NCBI RefSeq assembly: GCF_014645695.1
Contig: NZ_BMMF01000001.1
Span: forward strand, 124,001 to 188,000
Direction of reading: 5' to 3'
DNA length: 64,000 bases
From: Salinarimonas ramus
Lineage (GTDB): Bacteria > Pseudomonadota > Alphaproteobacteria > Rhizobiales > Beijerinckiaceae
Each line of letters begins with the position of its first letter. Position 1 is the stretch's first letter. Below are positions 1-8,648 of the stretch, one piece after another. The notes beneath the pieces are model-generated. The model saw only the letters and a list, made by a program, of their open reading frames with translations. It ran no database searches and was not told the origin of the DNA. Made by a program: the position numbers and the translations under genes.

Positions 1-1308
1 GCCGGCGCCGCCGTCGATCGCATCGTCGCCGCGCCCGCCCTCGAGCCGGTCGTTGCCGCCCGCACCCGCGAGCTCGTCGGCGCCGTCGAGCCCACGCAGC
101 CGGTTGTCGGCCCCGTCGCCCATCAGGCGATCGGCGAAATCCGTGCCGCGCACCTGCTCGACGCCGATCAGCGTGTCGCGATCGCCGAAGCCGTCGATGG
201 CGAAGCCCGCGGCGAGATCCACCATGACGCCGGCGGCGCCCCCCTCGTTGGCGTCCATCTCATAGCGGACCTCGTCGACCCCGCCGCCGAGATCGATGAT
301 GTCATCGCCCGCGAGCCCGCGAACCTGGTTACGGCCGTCGTCACCTACGAAGCGATCGGCGAGGAGCGTACCGCGCACGAGGTCGATGTTCGAATGCCGA
401 TCCTCGTGCCCGAACGTGTCGATCGCCGTTCCCGTCGACCAGTCGAAGACGATGCCCCTGTCCCCGCCGAAGAACCGCTCTCCCGCGTAGGACACCTGCT
501 CGAACCCGGATCCGCCCTGGAACGTGTCGTTGCCGGCATACCCGACGAAGAAGTGGTCGCCGTTCTCGGTCAGCGCGATGAAGACGTCCGCGCGATTCGT
601 CCCTTCGGCATTCTCCATGCCGGAGAAGCGATCCACCTCGTCCTGGCGCGCGGCGCCGCCGTGACGGGCGGTCCCGGCGTTGAAGTCGACGATGACGCCG
701 ATCGCCGTCTGGTCGATGGTCTGAGCGCCGGTCTCCAGGATGAAGTGCATGCTGTCGTAGCCGCCGCGCCCGTCGAACACGTCGTTGCCCGCATTGCCGG
801 CGAACTGGTTGTCTCGGTCGTCGCCGACGAAGCTGTCGTCGAAGCGCGTCCCGCGCACGCGCTCCACGCCGATCAGCGTGTCGCGGTCGCCGAAGCCGTC
901 GATGGCGAACTGGCGGGAGAGATCGACCTGGATGCCGCTCGTGCCGCCGTACTCCTCGTCGAACGTGTAACGGACGTCGTCGAAGCCGTCGCCGAGATCG
1001 AAGATGTCGGCGCCCGCGAGCCCGGCCGCGCCGTTGGACCCGCTGGTCCCGCGGAACTCGTCGGCGAAGGCCGTGCCGAGGGCGAACTCGATCGATTGCA
1101 GGCGATCCGCCGCGCCGAACGTGTCGCGCCCCGGCCCGCCGCCGAAATCGACCAGTACGCCTCCCGGCCCGCCCTCCTCGGCGTAGTTCACCCTGTCGAA
1201 CCCCGCTCCTCCCTGGAGCGTGTCGGCGCCGTCGCCACCGATGAAGCTGTCGTCGCCGTCTGTGCCGGGAAGGGTCTCGGACGCGGGCGTACCGTTGATG
1301 TCGGCCAT
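1..1308 (-). CDS. Modular RTX-type (calcium-binding repeat) protein, C-terminus cut by the window edge
   Basis: The minus-strand frame is open from an ATG at 1308 to the window edge, giving 436 residues with no stop. It has no signal peptide. The N-terminus (about residues 15-38) carries GGDGADTL/GGAGFD nonapeptide-type repeats. Five tandem modules of 72-89 residues follow, at about 41-112, 113-187, 188-272, 273-347 and 348-436. Most modules share a core of the form GG..G(V/I).VDF, then DTFG..DR, then VRGT..AD, then GDD..N...G.AGDD. Modules 2 and 5 both contain FAIDGFGDRDTLIGVE. The last module ends in GGNDRLEGG and DDAIDGG. Such proteins normally bind calcium outside the cell and leave by type I secretion. 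The secretion signal and any catalytic domain would lie beyond the window, so the function is not known. Confidence 0.85.
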   Translation of the reverse strand, partial: MADINGTPASETLPGTDGDDSFIGGDGADTLQGGAGFDRVNYAEEGGPGGVLVDFGGGPGRDTFGAADRLQSIEFALGTAFADEFRGTSGSNGAAGLAGADIFDLGDGFDDVRYTFDEEYGGTSGIQVDLSRQFAIDGFGDRDTLIGVERVRGTRFDDSFVGDDRDNQFAGNAGNDVFDGRGGYDSMHFILETGAQTIDQTAIGVIVDFNAGTARHGGAARQDEVDRFSGMENAEGTNRADVFIALTENGDHFFVGYAGNDTFQGGSGFEQVSYAGERFFGGDRGIVFDWSTGTAIDTFGHEDRHSNIDLVRGTLLADRFVGDDGRNQVRGLAGDDIIDLGGGVDEVRYEMDANEGGAAGVMVDLAAGFAIDGFGDRDTLIGVEQVRGTDFADRLMGDGADNRLRGLDGADELAGAGGNDRLEGGRGDDAIDGGAG

Positions 1309-1361
1309 GGGCGTATCTCCGAAGGGTGGAAAGCGGCAGGAAGCGGGTCGCGGCGCGCGGG

Positions 1362-1742
1362 TCAGTCGAAGATCAGGATCGTCCCGTTCGACGTCTCGTA
1401 GCGGGTGTCCGACTGCGGCGTGACGGTCTGGCAGGATTCGTCGCCGTTGCGGATCTTGGTCCAGCGCGAGCACAGCTCGTTCCCGGCGATGCGCCAGCTG
1501 CCGGTGTCGGTCTCGATGCCGGGGATGTTGCTCGTCAGCGCCTGTGCGCCGTCGGCGTCGATCGTCGTCGTTCTCGCGAAGCCGCGCTGAGGCACCTCGA
1601 AGCGATAGGTCTTGCCGTCGACGAGCGCGCGGATCTCCTCGCGGCTCAGCGTGCCTTGCGCCCGCGCGTCAATATCGGCGGCGGCGAGGCCGGCGAGCAC
1701 GATGAAAGCAGCGGACAGGTTGATGATCGAGCGCGCCGGCAT
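1362..1742 (-). CDS. Small secreted protein of unknown function (126 aa)
   Basis: The N-terminus, from MPARSII, is a clear signal peptide: a hydrophobic stretch at about residues 6-24 followed by a DARAQG cleavage region. The mature part has two cysteines (within NELCSRW and DESCQT) and reads as a small beta-rich domain, with GKTYRFEVP near the start and SDTRYETSNGT near the end. I prefer the ATG at 1742 because a GGAG lies nine bases upstream; an in-frame ATG at 1757 would add five residues. Alphaproteobacteria have several families of small periplasmic proteins of this layout (DUF995-like), but I cannot assign this one. It lies 53 bp after the RTX gene on the same strand. Confidence 0.7.
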   Translation of the reverse strand: MPARSIINLSAAFIVLAGLAAADIDARAQGTLSREEIRALVDGKTYRFEVPQRGFARTTTIDADGAQALTSNIPGIETDTGSWRIAGNELCSRWTKIRNGDESCQTVTPQSDTRYETSNGTILIFD

Positions 1743-1872
1743 CGGACGTTTCTCCATCTCCGCGAACGGCCGTTCCGGCCATCACGGAGCGTTCGCCCAC
1801 ATGGAGCGGGAGCGCATGACCCAGATGGGTCATGGTCGCCATTCGACGAAACGACACGCGGGTAGCATTACG

Positions 1873-2970
1873 TCAGACGTCCGTGAGCCGGGTCATCAGC
1901 TCGAGCAGGTCCGCCTGTCGACCGGTGCCGGTCTTGGCGTAGACGCGCTTGAGGTGATTGCGCGCCGTCTCGTAGCTGATGCCGGCGCGGCTCGCGGTCT
2001 CGCGCAGGTCGCGATGGTGCCCGAGCAGCGTGCACAGGCGTGCCTCCGCGGGCGTGAGGCCGAAGGCGTCCGCGAGGCCGCCGGCGGAGGTGCTCGCGCG
2101 GGGTGCGTCGACAGGGGTCGCGAGGCACAGGAGCCGCGCGCCGAGGAACGGCTGGGCGAGCGACGGCGGGACCGAAGCGAGCCGCAGCGCGAGCGCGGGC
2201 AGGCCGCTCGCGTCGCGCAGGAGGATCGGCGCGCCCGTGCCGAGATCGAGCGGGCGGCGCGCGGCACCGGCGATCGCCTCGTCGAGCTGCACGCGCGCAC
2301 GCTCGTCCGCCGGCTGGAGACGCCTGCCGCGGACGAGGAGGTCGCGCCCGAGCAGCGCATCCGCCGCCTCGTTCCGGGCGACGACGACGCCCCGGAAATC
2401 GAGGGCGAAGACGGCCTTGCCGATGAGCGCGAGGCCGTCGAGGGTTCCGGCGAGCGCGCGGCGACCGACGAGCTCCGAGAGCGTCGCGGCCTGGGTCATC
2501 TGCGCGCGCAAGGCGCCGACCGCCCGTTTGTCGGCCTCCTCGAACCGCCCCTGCCCCATCGTGCGCTGGAAGGAGAGGCCCCACCAGGACGCGCCCGCGC
2601 GAAAGCCCACGGCGCAGAACCAGCCGAAGCCGTTCGCGCGCACGAAGTCGTTGTAGTAGTCGGAGCGCGCGATCTCGTCCTCGGTGGCGACGTTCTCGTC
2701 CGAGACGACCTGCCCCAGCCGCGTCAGCGGCGCGCCGCGGGCGCGCAGGTCCCGCAGGCACCAGCCCTCCTCGAAGAAGACCCTCGCGAGATCCGCGAGT
2801 CCCGGCGAGAACGGCACGTCGCCCGGCGCCACGCCCATCGGCAGGAGGATCGCGCCCTCGCTGCCCGCCATGCGCGAAAGTCGGTCGAGCGTCGCCGGCC
2901 ACGTCCGCGGGTCCGCGACCGAGGTTGCCAGCAATTCAGAAACGTTCTCGTCGCTTCGGCCCAATTCCAT
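1873..2970 (-). CDS. LuxR-family transcriptional regulator
   Basis: This is a 365-residue protein. The C-terminal 65 residues form a LuxR-type helix-turn-helix beginning FGLTPAEARLC, with SYETARNHLKRVYAKTG as the recognition region. The rest has no receiver aspartate pattern and looks like a PAS/GAF-type sensor (about residues 60-280). It is therefore probably a one-component regulator rather than a response regulator. The frame is open well upstream of 2970, but the extension overlaps the divergent CFA-synthase gene and reads as antisense noise. The ATG at 2970 (MELGRSDEN) is preceded by a G-rich stretch. It is transcribed divergently from the 3085 gene, with 114 bp between the two starts. 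The target genes are unknown. Confidence 0.85.
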   Translation of the reverse strand: MELGRSDENVSELLATSVADPRTWPATLDRLSRMAGSEGAILLPMGVAPGDVPFSPGLADLARVFFEEGWCLRDLRARGAPLTRLGQVVSDENVATEDEIARSDYYNDFVRANGFGWFCAVGFRAGASWWGLSFQRTMGQGRFEEADKRAVGALRAQMTQAATLSELVGRRALAGTLDGLALIGKAVFALDFRGVVVARNEAADALLGRDLLVRGRRLQPADERARVQLDEAIAGAARRPLDLGTGAPILLRDASGLPALALRLASVPPSLAQPFLGARLLCLATPVDAPRASTSAGGLADAFGLTPAEARLCTLLGHHRDLRETASRAGISYETARNHLKRVYAKTGTGRQADLLELMTRLTDV

Positions 2971-3084
2971 CGTGGCGGCCCCCACGTCGCCTTCGGTCTC
3001 CCATCTTGCTGTCGCGGCGCGCAACGGGCAACAGTCTCTCCCGCGGACGAGCGCATCGTTCGCCCACCCGCGAACGGAGCCCCC

Positions 3085-4392
3085 ATGGAAGACCAGAAAG
3101 CAGCCGCGCGGCGCGATGCGGTGAGAGATCTCCTCGAGGAGGCGCACCACGTCCTCTCCCCCGGCTTCGGCTTCCGGCTCTGGGACGGGACGCGCGTACC
3201 GGCCGCCTGGCCCGCGGACGGCCTCGTGGTGACGCTGGCCGACGAGGGCGTCGTCGCCGCGCTGGTGCGGCGCCCGCGGCTCGACACGCTGATCAAGCTG
3301 CACGTGGACGGGCGCATCGAGCTCGAGAACGGCACCTTCTTCGACCTCGCCGCCGCGCGCCCGAAGGGCAAGGTCGGGCGGCTCGCCAAGGGCATCTCGA
3401 AGACGAAGGCCCTTCGGGTCGCGACCGCCTTCTGGCGCGTCGACCGCGGGCCGGTGAGCGTACTCGACCGGGTGCGCGGCGACGAGATCGACCGCGACGG
3501 TCGCCCCGAGACCAACCGCGCCAACGTCGCTTACCATTACGACGTCTCGAACGAGTTCTACCGCCTCTTCCTCGATGCGGAGATGGTCTATACCTGCGGC
3601 TACTTCACCGAGGATCACGAGGACATCGACCGCGCGCAGGCGGACAAGCTCGACATGATCTGCCGCAAGCTACGTTTGAAGCCTGGCGAACGCTTCCTCG
3701 ACATCGGCTGCGGCTGGGGCGCCCTCGTCTGCCACGCGGCGCGGCATTACGGCGTCGAGGCGCACGGCGTCACGCTCGCCGCGGAGCAGCTGGCTCTCGC
3801 CAAGGAGAAGGCGGAGCGCCTGGGCATCGCCGATCGCGTGACCTTCCACTTCAAGGACTACGTCCAGATGGAGGGCACCTTCGACAAGATCGCCTCCATC
3901 GGCATGTTCGAGCAGGTCGGCATCGCCAACCACCCGACCTATTTCGCCACGGTGAACCGCCTGCTGCGCCCGCAGGGCCTCTATCTGCACCACACCATCG
4001 CGCGGCGCGCCAAGAAGAGCGACAAGCGCTTCATGAAGATGACGGCGGAGTATCGCGCGCTGGTGCGCTACATCTTCCCCGGCGGCGAGCTCGACCATCT
4101 GGGCATGTCCATCACGAACCTCGAGCGCGCCGGCTTCGAGGTGCACGACGTGGAGGGCTGGCGGGAGCACTACCAGCGCACGACCTATCTCTGGTGGAAG
4201 CGCCTGCTCGAGCGCCGCGGCGAGGCGGAGGCGCTGGTGGGGCCGGAGAAGGTGCGCATGTGGCTCCTCTACCTCGCCGGCTGCTCCATGGCCTTCGCCC
4301 GCGGCGGCGCCTACATCAACCAGACGCTCGCGTCGAAGCGCATCCGCGGCCCCTCCGGCCTGCCCTGGACCCGCGCGGATCTCTATCGCTGA
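3085..4392 (+). CDS. cfa: Cyclopropane-fatty-acyl-phospholipid synthase family methyltransferase
   Basis: This is a 435-residue SAM-dependent enzyme. About residues 1-130 form the N-terminal lipid-binding region typical of the family. The catalytic domain starts at YHYDVSNEFYRLFLD, with the family signature MVYTCGYF and the SAM-binding loop FLDIGCGWGAL. FEQVGIANHPTYF and the C-terminal YLAGCSMAFARG are also family hallmarks. CFA synthases transfer a methylene group from SAM to unsaturated acyl chains of membrane phospholipids. Paralogues exist that make other branched or methylated lipids, so the exact product is inferred. The ATG at 3085 was chosen because the protein aligns from there; a much longer upstream frame is only the antisense of the LuxR gene. 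A good terminator lies about 80 bp downstream. Confidence 0.9.
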   Translation: MEDQKAAARRDAVRDLLEEAHHVLSPGFGFRLWDGTRVPAAWPADGLVVTLADEGVVAALVRRPRLDTLIKLHVDGRIELENGTFFDLAAARPKGKVGRLAKGISKTKALRVATAFWRVDRGPVSVLDRVRGDEIDRDGRPETNRANVAYHYDVSNEFYRLFLDAEMVYTCGYFTEDHEDIDRAQADKLDMICRKLRLKPGERFLDIGCGWGALVCHAARHYGVEAHGVTLAAEQLALAKEKAERLGIADRVTFHFKDYVQMEGTFDKIASIGMFEQVGIANHPTYFATVNRLLRPQGLYLHHTIARRAKKSDKRFMKMTAEYRALVRYIFPGGELDHLGMSITNLERAGFEVHDVEGWREHYQRTTYLWWKRLLERRGEAEALVGPEKVRMWLLYLAGCSMAFARGGAYINQTLASKRIRGPSGLPWTRADLYR

Positions 4393-4469
4393 GGCGGTTC
4401 AGGCGCGGTTCAGGTGGCGAGGACGAGAGTGGTGCCCGAGCCGCCGGAGCGGCTCTTGCCTCCACTTTC

Positions 4470-4509
4470 GCCCGCCCGTCGCGCCTGCCGGCACGGGCGG
4501 GCGCTTTTT
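4470..4509 (+). terminator. Rho-independent terminator after the CFA-synthase gene
   Basis: A 10-bp perfect stem (GCCCGCCCGT at 4470-4479 paired with ACGGGCGGGC at 4493-4502) with a 13-base loop is followed by GCTTTTT. It ends the transcript of the CFA-synthase gene and stops reading toward the oppositely oriented small gene at 4515-4625. Confidence 0.8.
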
Positions 4510-4514
4510 CGCCC

Positions 4515-4625
4515 TCAGTAGAAGATCAGCATCAGCACGACGACGAGCCCCACGATCGCGAGCAGCAGCCGCGCGAAGGGCGGCGGCGCGCGGCGGGCGG
4601 GGGGCGGGCGTCTGGGATTGCGCAT
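4515..4625 (-). CDS. Very small predicted membrane protein (36 aa)
   Basis: A short frame starting MRNPRRPPPARR encodes a basic, proline/arginine-rich N-terminus and one strong transmembrane helix (LLLAIVGLVVVLMLIFY) that reaches the C-terminus. The layout is typical of tiny inner-membrane proteins with the tail anchored in the membrane and the basic end in the cytoplasm. There is no recognisable family, and a chance frame cannot be excluded in DNA this GC-rich. An in-frame start at 4790 would give 91 residues, but the extra part has no protein-like character. Confidence 0.45.
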   Translation of the reverse strand: MRNPRRPPPARRAPPPFARLLLAIVGLVVVLMLIFY

Positions 4626-4834
4626 GATCGAATCGCGGGCTCGGCCGATGGCGGGAGCGGGAGGATAGCGCGATTCGCTCGGACCGGGGGCGCGGAGGCG
4701 CGATCCATCGCCGCGGCCCTGTTGCCGAACGGTGACGATCCGGCCTCCCCTGGGTTCGCTCCTGCGTGGCGATAAAGACCTGTTAACCATGATTGCCGAG
4801 TCTGCTGGGCGTGACCTCGAACGGACCCGGCCCG

Positions 4835-5407
4835 ATGACCAGACGCCTCGCCCTGACGCTCCTCCTCGCGGCGCCGCTGCTGGCCGCCTGCGGCACCGCC
4901 GATCGCCAGCGCTACGGCTTCACGGAGCCCACCCGCAATCCGCTTCTGGCGCAGCTGCGGGCCTGGAGCCGCCCCCTCGCCGAGCCCGCGCCGCCCGCGA
5001 TCGAAATTCCGCCGGACTACGCCGTCGTCGAGACATCGGTCTGGATCGAGGCCCCGCCCGCGGCTGCGGGCTCGGCGCAGCCTGGCTTCGGCGAATTCCC
5101 GGCCGAGGCCCTGGCGAGCATCTCGTCCGACGTGCCGCCGCGACGTGATCCGGGCATACTCGTCCAGCCGATGCTGGAGGTGCGCCTCCCCGCAGCGGAG
5201 GAAGCGCCTGCGGCTGCGGATCCGCCCGCGACGCTGCCCGCTCCCGCCGCCCGGCCCGCGGCGACCGCCTCGCCGGCTCCCGCGGCCCGCGCGGCGGCGG
5301 CACCGGCGGTGCGCGCCGCTCCCACGCTCCCGATCGATCCCGCACCCGCGCCGGCACCCGGCGAGCGTCTGCAACGGCGGAACGGGAGCGGGTACGACGT
5401 GCTGTGA
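4835..5407 (+). CDS. Proline/alanine-rich lipoprotein of unknown function
   Basis: From the ATG at 4835 the protein (190 aa) begins MTRRLALTLLL and reaches a lipobox LLAAC about 20 residues in, so it should be lipidated and anchored to a membrane. The mature part has a short globular region (about residues 25-120, with a PPDYAVVETSVW segment). A low-complexity Pro/Ala linker follows (about 125-180), ending GERLQRRNGSGYDVL. An upstream TTG at 4793 would bury the signal peptide and is less likely. No known family is recognised. The alanine/proline tail could span the cell wall or periplasm. Confidence 0.75.
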   Translation: MTRRLALTLLLAAPLLAACGTADRQRYGFTEPTRNPLLAQLRAWSRPLAEPAPPAIEIPPDYAVVETSVWIEAPPAAAGSAQPGFGEFPAEALASISSDVPPRRDPGILVQPMLEVRLPAAEEAPAAADPPATLPAPAARPAATASPAPAARAAAAPAVRAAPTLPIDPAPAPAPGERLQRRNGSGYDVL

Positions 5408-5550
5408 TCGATAGCGGGCGTTGAACCAAATAAAGTCAAGGAGCAATTCATTGGAGCTGGTGTTCGCGGCCACCAGGCCTGCGACAGCGTGTGAAAGCGT
5501 CGGGCGCGCGGATACGCTGCGCCGCGTCACCTCTGCTTTCGGAACATCCG

Positions 5551-7122
5551 ATGACGACCGACGCTCCCGCCCCCGCCGCCGACATCCGTATCGATGCCCT
5601 GATCTCCGCAGACCCGCTGCGCTGGAACGTCGAGAACCCCTACGGCACCGGTGTCCGCCTCACCTTCTCCTTCCCCTCCGCGCCGCCGGCGCATGCGGGC
5701 GCGGACGATCTCGTCGGCTGGCGTCCCTTCGACGCCACCGAGATCGCGGTCACGCGCGCGATCTTGCGCGACCTCTCGCTCCTCGTCGGCATCGACTTCG
5801 TCGAAGTCCAGGGGACCGGCGACCTCGTCTTCGCCAACAACTACAATCCCGGCGTCCTCGACGGCGGCTATGCGGGCTATGCCTATCTCCCGAACTCCAC
5901 GGGCGGCGCGTCGGACGGCGACGTCTTCATGAACCACAACGAGACCGCCAGCATCGGCGAGGGTGCCTACGCGCCCGGCGGTCGGCAATTGTCGACGCTG
6001 GTCCACGAGATCGGGCATGCTCTGGGGCTCAAGCATCCGCGCGACTACCAGCCGCGCGAGCCCATCGAGAACAAGACCGACGTCCCGCCCTTCCTGCCGG
6101 AGGAGCTCGACACCAGCGCCAACACGGTTATGACCTATGTCGACCCGGCGCTCGGCAACCAACGGGTCGATTTCGGGCCCTTCGACATCCTCGCGCTCCA
6201 GTTCCTCTACGGTGCGCGGCGCGTCGCCGAGGGCAACGACGTCTACCGCTTCACCGACGCCGACGGCGCGACGTTCCGCACGATCCACGACAACGGCGGC
6301 ATCGACACGATCGACCTCTCCGCGCTGACCAGCGCCGCCACGATGGATCTGCGGGCGGGCGCGCTCTCCGGAATCGGCGTCTCGCCGTCGGGCGCGCCGA
6401 ACGTGGGCAACGTCTCGATCATGCTCGACAACCCGCGCGTGGGCCTCACGACGCTCATCGAAAACGTCGTCGGAACCGCCTTCGGGGACACGCTCGTCGG
6501 CAACGCCGCCGCCAACCGCTTCACGCCGGGCGCGGGCGCCGACCGGGTCGACGGCCTCGCCGGCCTCGATGTCGTCGTCGCGAACGTGCAGCGCGCCGAG
6601 GTGACGGCAGCGCGCACCGCCGCCGCGGACTGGACGGTCACCCTCCCCGACGGCGCGGACACGCTCGTCAACGTGGAGCGCATCGTCTTCTCGGACGGCG
6701 TCCTCGCTCTCGACATCGAGCTCGGCACCGACTTCTCCAACGCCGGCACGGCCTACCGGATGTATCAGGCGGCCTTCGCCCGCACGCCCGACGCGGGCGG
6801 CCTGGGCTTCTGGATCAACGCACTCGACAAGGGCCTGTCCGTGCGCGACCTCGCCGGCGGCTTCGTGACCTCGGCGGAGTTCGCCCAGACCTACGGCGCC
6901 GCCCCGACGACGGAGGCGCTCGTCGACGGCTTCTACCGCAACATCCTCGGTCGCGAGGCGGAAGCCGGCGGACGCGCCTTCTGGATCGGCGTCATGGACA
7001 GCGCCCCCACCGGCCGCTTCGACGCGCTGGCCGGCATCTCGAACAGCGCCGAGAACCAGGAGCGGCTCCTCCCCACCATCGGCCAGGGCATCTTCCTGCC
7101 CGGAGACGTGCTGGTGGCGTGA
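5551..7122 (+). CDS. Serralysin-like M10 metalloprotease with C-terminal DUF4214 domain
   Basis: This is a 523-residue protein without a signal peptide. The zinc-binding site HEIGHALGLKH is at residues 152-162, and the Met-turn VMTY is at 193-196. Both are hallmarks of metzincins of the serralysin branch. After the protease domain there is one degenerate RTX-like stretch (GTAFGDTLVGN, then GAGADRVDGLAG at about 310-345). The last 125 residues are a DUF4214 domain (AYRMYQAAFARTPDAGG, then YRNILGREAEAGGRAFW). Serralysins leave the cell by type I secretion and digest extracellular protein. Loss of most RTX repeats in favour of DUF4214 is seen in several alphaproteobacteria. An in-frame ATG at 5491 would add 20 residues of non-conserved sequence. 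A strong hairpin follows the gene. Confidence 0.88.
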   Translation: MTTDAPAPAADIRIDALISADPLRWNVENPYGTGVRLTFSFPSAPPAHAGADDLVGWRPFDATEIAVTRAILRDLSLLVGIDFVEVQGTGDLVFANNYNPGVLDGGYAGYAYLPNSTGGASDGDVFMNHNETASIGEGAYAPGGRQLSTLVHEIGHALGLKHPRDYQPREPIENKTDVPPFLPEELDTSANTVMTYVDPALGNQRVDFGPFDILALQFLYGARRVAEGNDVYRFTDADGATFRTIHDNGGIDTIDLSALTSAATMDLRAGALSGIGVSPSGAPNVGNVSIMLDNPRVGLTTLIENVVGTAFGDTLVGNAAANRFTPGAGADRVDGLAGLDVVVANVQRAEVTAARTAAADWTVTLPDGADTLVNVERIVFSDGVLALDIELGTDFSNAGTAYRMYQAAFARTPDAGGLGFWINALDKGLSVRDLAGGFVTSAEFAQTYGAAPTTEALVDGFYRNILGREAEAGGRAFWIGVMDSAPTGRFDALAGISNSAENQERLLPTIGQGIFLPGDVLVA

Positions 7123-7144
7123 CGTCCGCCGACTGGGCGAGCGT

Positions 7145-7177
7145 GGGGCGCGGCCGGGAACGGCCGCGCCCCTCTTC
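7145..7177 (+). terminator. Hairpin terminator after the M10 protease gene
   Basis: A 12-bp perfect stem (GGGGCGCGGCCG / CGGCCGCGCCCC) closes a GGAA tetraloop and is followed by a short pyrimidine run, TCTTC. The U-tract is weak, but position and stem strength fit a terminator for the protease transcript. Confidence 0.65.
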
Positions 7178-7370
7178 ATGTCGCCTCCATCGATTCCCCC
7201 GCGCTTGAAACCTCCGCCTCCGCCGCTCCGTAGCTGCCTGCCGTCGTCACGACCAAGCGACGGACGGCCAGACCTACGCCTGCGTCCCGCACCCGCGGCG
7301 GCGCGGGTCCACGGAGCAACCGACCTCGGCCGGGCATCAGGCCGGCCGGGCGTCCAGGAGGAACAGCAAC

Positions 7371-8477
7371 ATGGCGCATCTCTCGCAAGGGACCATCCCC
7401 GCGGCTCGTCTGGGCAGCCTCGGTGCGAGCTACGACCAGCTCATGGCATCGGACGCCTTCTACAAGGTCGATCTCGTCGCGCTGAACAATTCAGGCGTCA
7501 TCGGCGGAGCCTTCCTCGCCCTCGACTTCGAGACCAACATGCTGACGGTGATCACCGCGGCGGCAGGCGTCGAAGCCGGGCAGATCCATCCGCAGCACAT
7601 CCACGGCTTCCCCTCCGCCACGCAGGACGCGAACGTGCCCTCGATCGCGCAGGACGACGACGGCGACGGTTTCGTCGAGCTCATCGAGGGCTTCGAGACC
7701 TACGGGCCGGTGCTCCTGAACCTCACCTCGCCCGCGGGTGCGGGCGCCGAGGGCTTTCCCGCGCCGACGGACGGCGACTTCGTGTTCCTGCAATCCTACG
7801 ACCTCGACGCCCTGATGTTCGATCAGGACCCCGACGACGCCACTCCCGCGGTGGCGCTCTCGCAGATCCTCACCGGCGACAACCTCGTCTCGCGCGAGAT
7901 CGTGCTGCACGGCCAGAGCCTGCGGGAGGGCCAGGGCTCGGGCGAGGGCGAGGCCGACGGCACCGCCGGCTACAAGCTCGTCCTGCCGATCGCCGCGGGC
8001 GAGATCGAGGCGCTCAGCGGCGAGGAGGTCGCCTACCAGTTCGGGGCGGGCCGCTTCCAGGCGGGCGACCTCGTCGCCGCGCTCGACGTCCAGGGCAATG
8101 CCGGCCAGGCTTTCCGGCTCTTCGACGTGTTCGACCGCGATCCCGATCGGGCCGGCCTGAGCAGCTGGGTCGAGTTCCTGGACGAGGGCGGATCGTTGGC
8201 GAGCATGGCGAGCGCGTTCCTCCTGTCGAACGAGTTCGCGACGAAGTTCGGCGCGGCGAGCGCGCTCTCGAACGAGGAGTACGTGAACATCCTCTTCGCC
8301 AACGTGCTCGACCGCGAGGCCGACGCCGAGGGCGCGGCCTTCTGGAGCGGCCAGCTCGACGCGGGCCTCAGCCGCGAGGCGGCGCTCGTCGCCTTCACCG
8401 AGAGCGCCGAGAACCAGGCCCAGGTCGCCCCGCAGATCTCCGCGGGCATCCTCCTGGACGCGACGACGATCATCTGA
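7371..8477 (+). CDS. DUF4214-domain protein with CHRD-like N-terminus, probably secreted
   Basis: The start at 7371 is fixed by an excellent ribosome-binding site (AGGAGGAACAGCAAC just before the ATG). The 368-residue protein has no signal peptide. Residues about 35-190 include HPQHIHGF followed by an acidic QDDDGDGF segment, a layout seen in CHRD-type extracellular domains. The last 130 residues are a DUF4214 domain (AFRLFDVFDRDPDRAGLSSW, then NILFANVLDREADAEG) ending in a hydrophobic LLDATTII. DUF4214 is common in bacterial surface and type I-secreted proteins, often at the C-terminus. Its paralogy with the tail of the upstream protease suggests a shared export route. The activity is unknown. 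Confidence 0.8.
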   Translation: MAHLSQGTIPAARLGSLGASYDQLMASDAFYKVDLVALNNSGVIGGAFLALDFETNMLTVITAAAGVEAGQIHPQHIHGFPSATQDANVPSIAQDDDGDGFVELIEGFETYGPVLLNLTSPAGAGAEGFPAPTDGDFVFLQSYDLDALMFDQDPDDATPAVALSQILTGDNLVSREIVLHGQSLREGQGSGEGEADGTAGYKLVLPIAAGEIEALSGEEVAYQFGAGRFQAGDLVAALDVQGNAGQAFRLFDVFDRDPDRAGLSSWVEFLDEGGSLASMASAFLLSNEFATKFGAASALSNEEYVNILFANVLDREADAEGAAFWSGQLDAGLSREAALVAFTESAENQAQVAPQISAGILLDATTII

Positions 8478-8484
8478 GGGAGCG

Positions 8485-8515
8485 GCACGCCGGCGCGGGG
8501 GCGCCGGCGTGCTTT
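8485..8515 (+). terminator. Hairpin terminator after the DUF4214 gene
   Basis: A 12-bp perfect stem (GCACGCCGGCGC / GCGCCGGCGTGC) with a GGGG loop is followed by TTTCG, eight bases after the stop codon. Confidence 0.7.
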
Positions 8516-8648
8516 CGCCGCAAGGCCTCGCACGCCGCTTCGCCGACCCTGCGCCAGCTTGACCATTGGAGGCTGCCACCACATAACGAAAGGCGATAGG
8601 GGGTCTCGCATGCCACTTCCGGGAGAGGACGCCGGTGCACCGGTACCG

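Noticed and set aside
394-1401. Long + strand open frame (335 residues) opposite the RTX gene
   Set aside because: It is the antisense of a repetitive GC-rich gene. The minus frame has clear RTX repeats and this one has none, nor a ribosome-binding site.
1612-3084. Upstream extension of the CFA-synthase frame
   Set aside because: It overlaps the LuxR gene entirely and has no family similarity; the enzyme aligns from the ATG at 3085.
5527-7179. Minus-strand 550-residue frame
   Set aside because: It is an antisense shadow of the metalloprotease gene, whose HEIGHALGLKH motif settles the coding strand.
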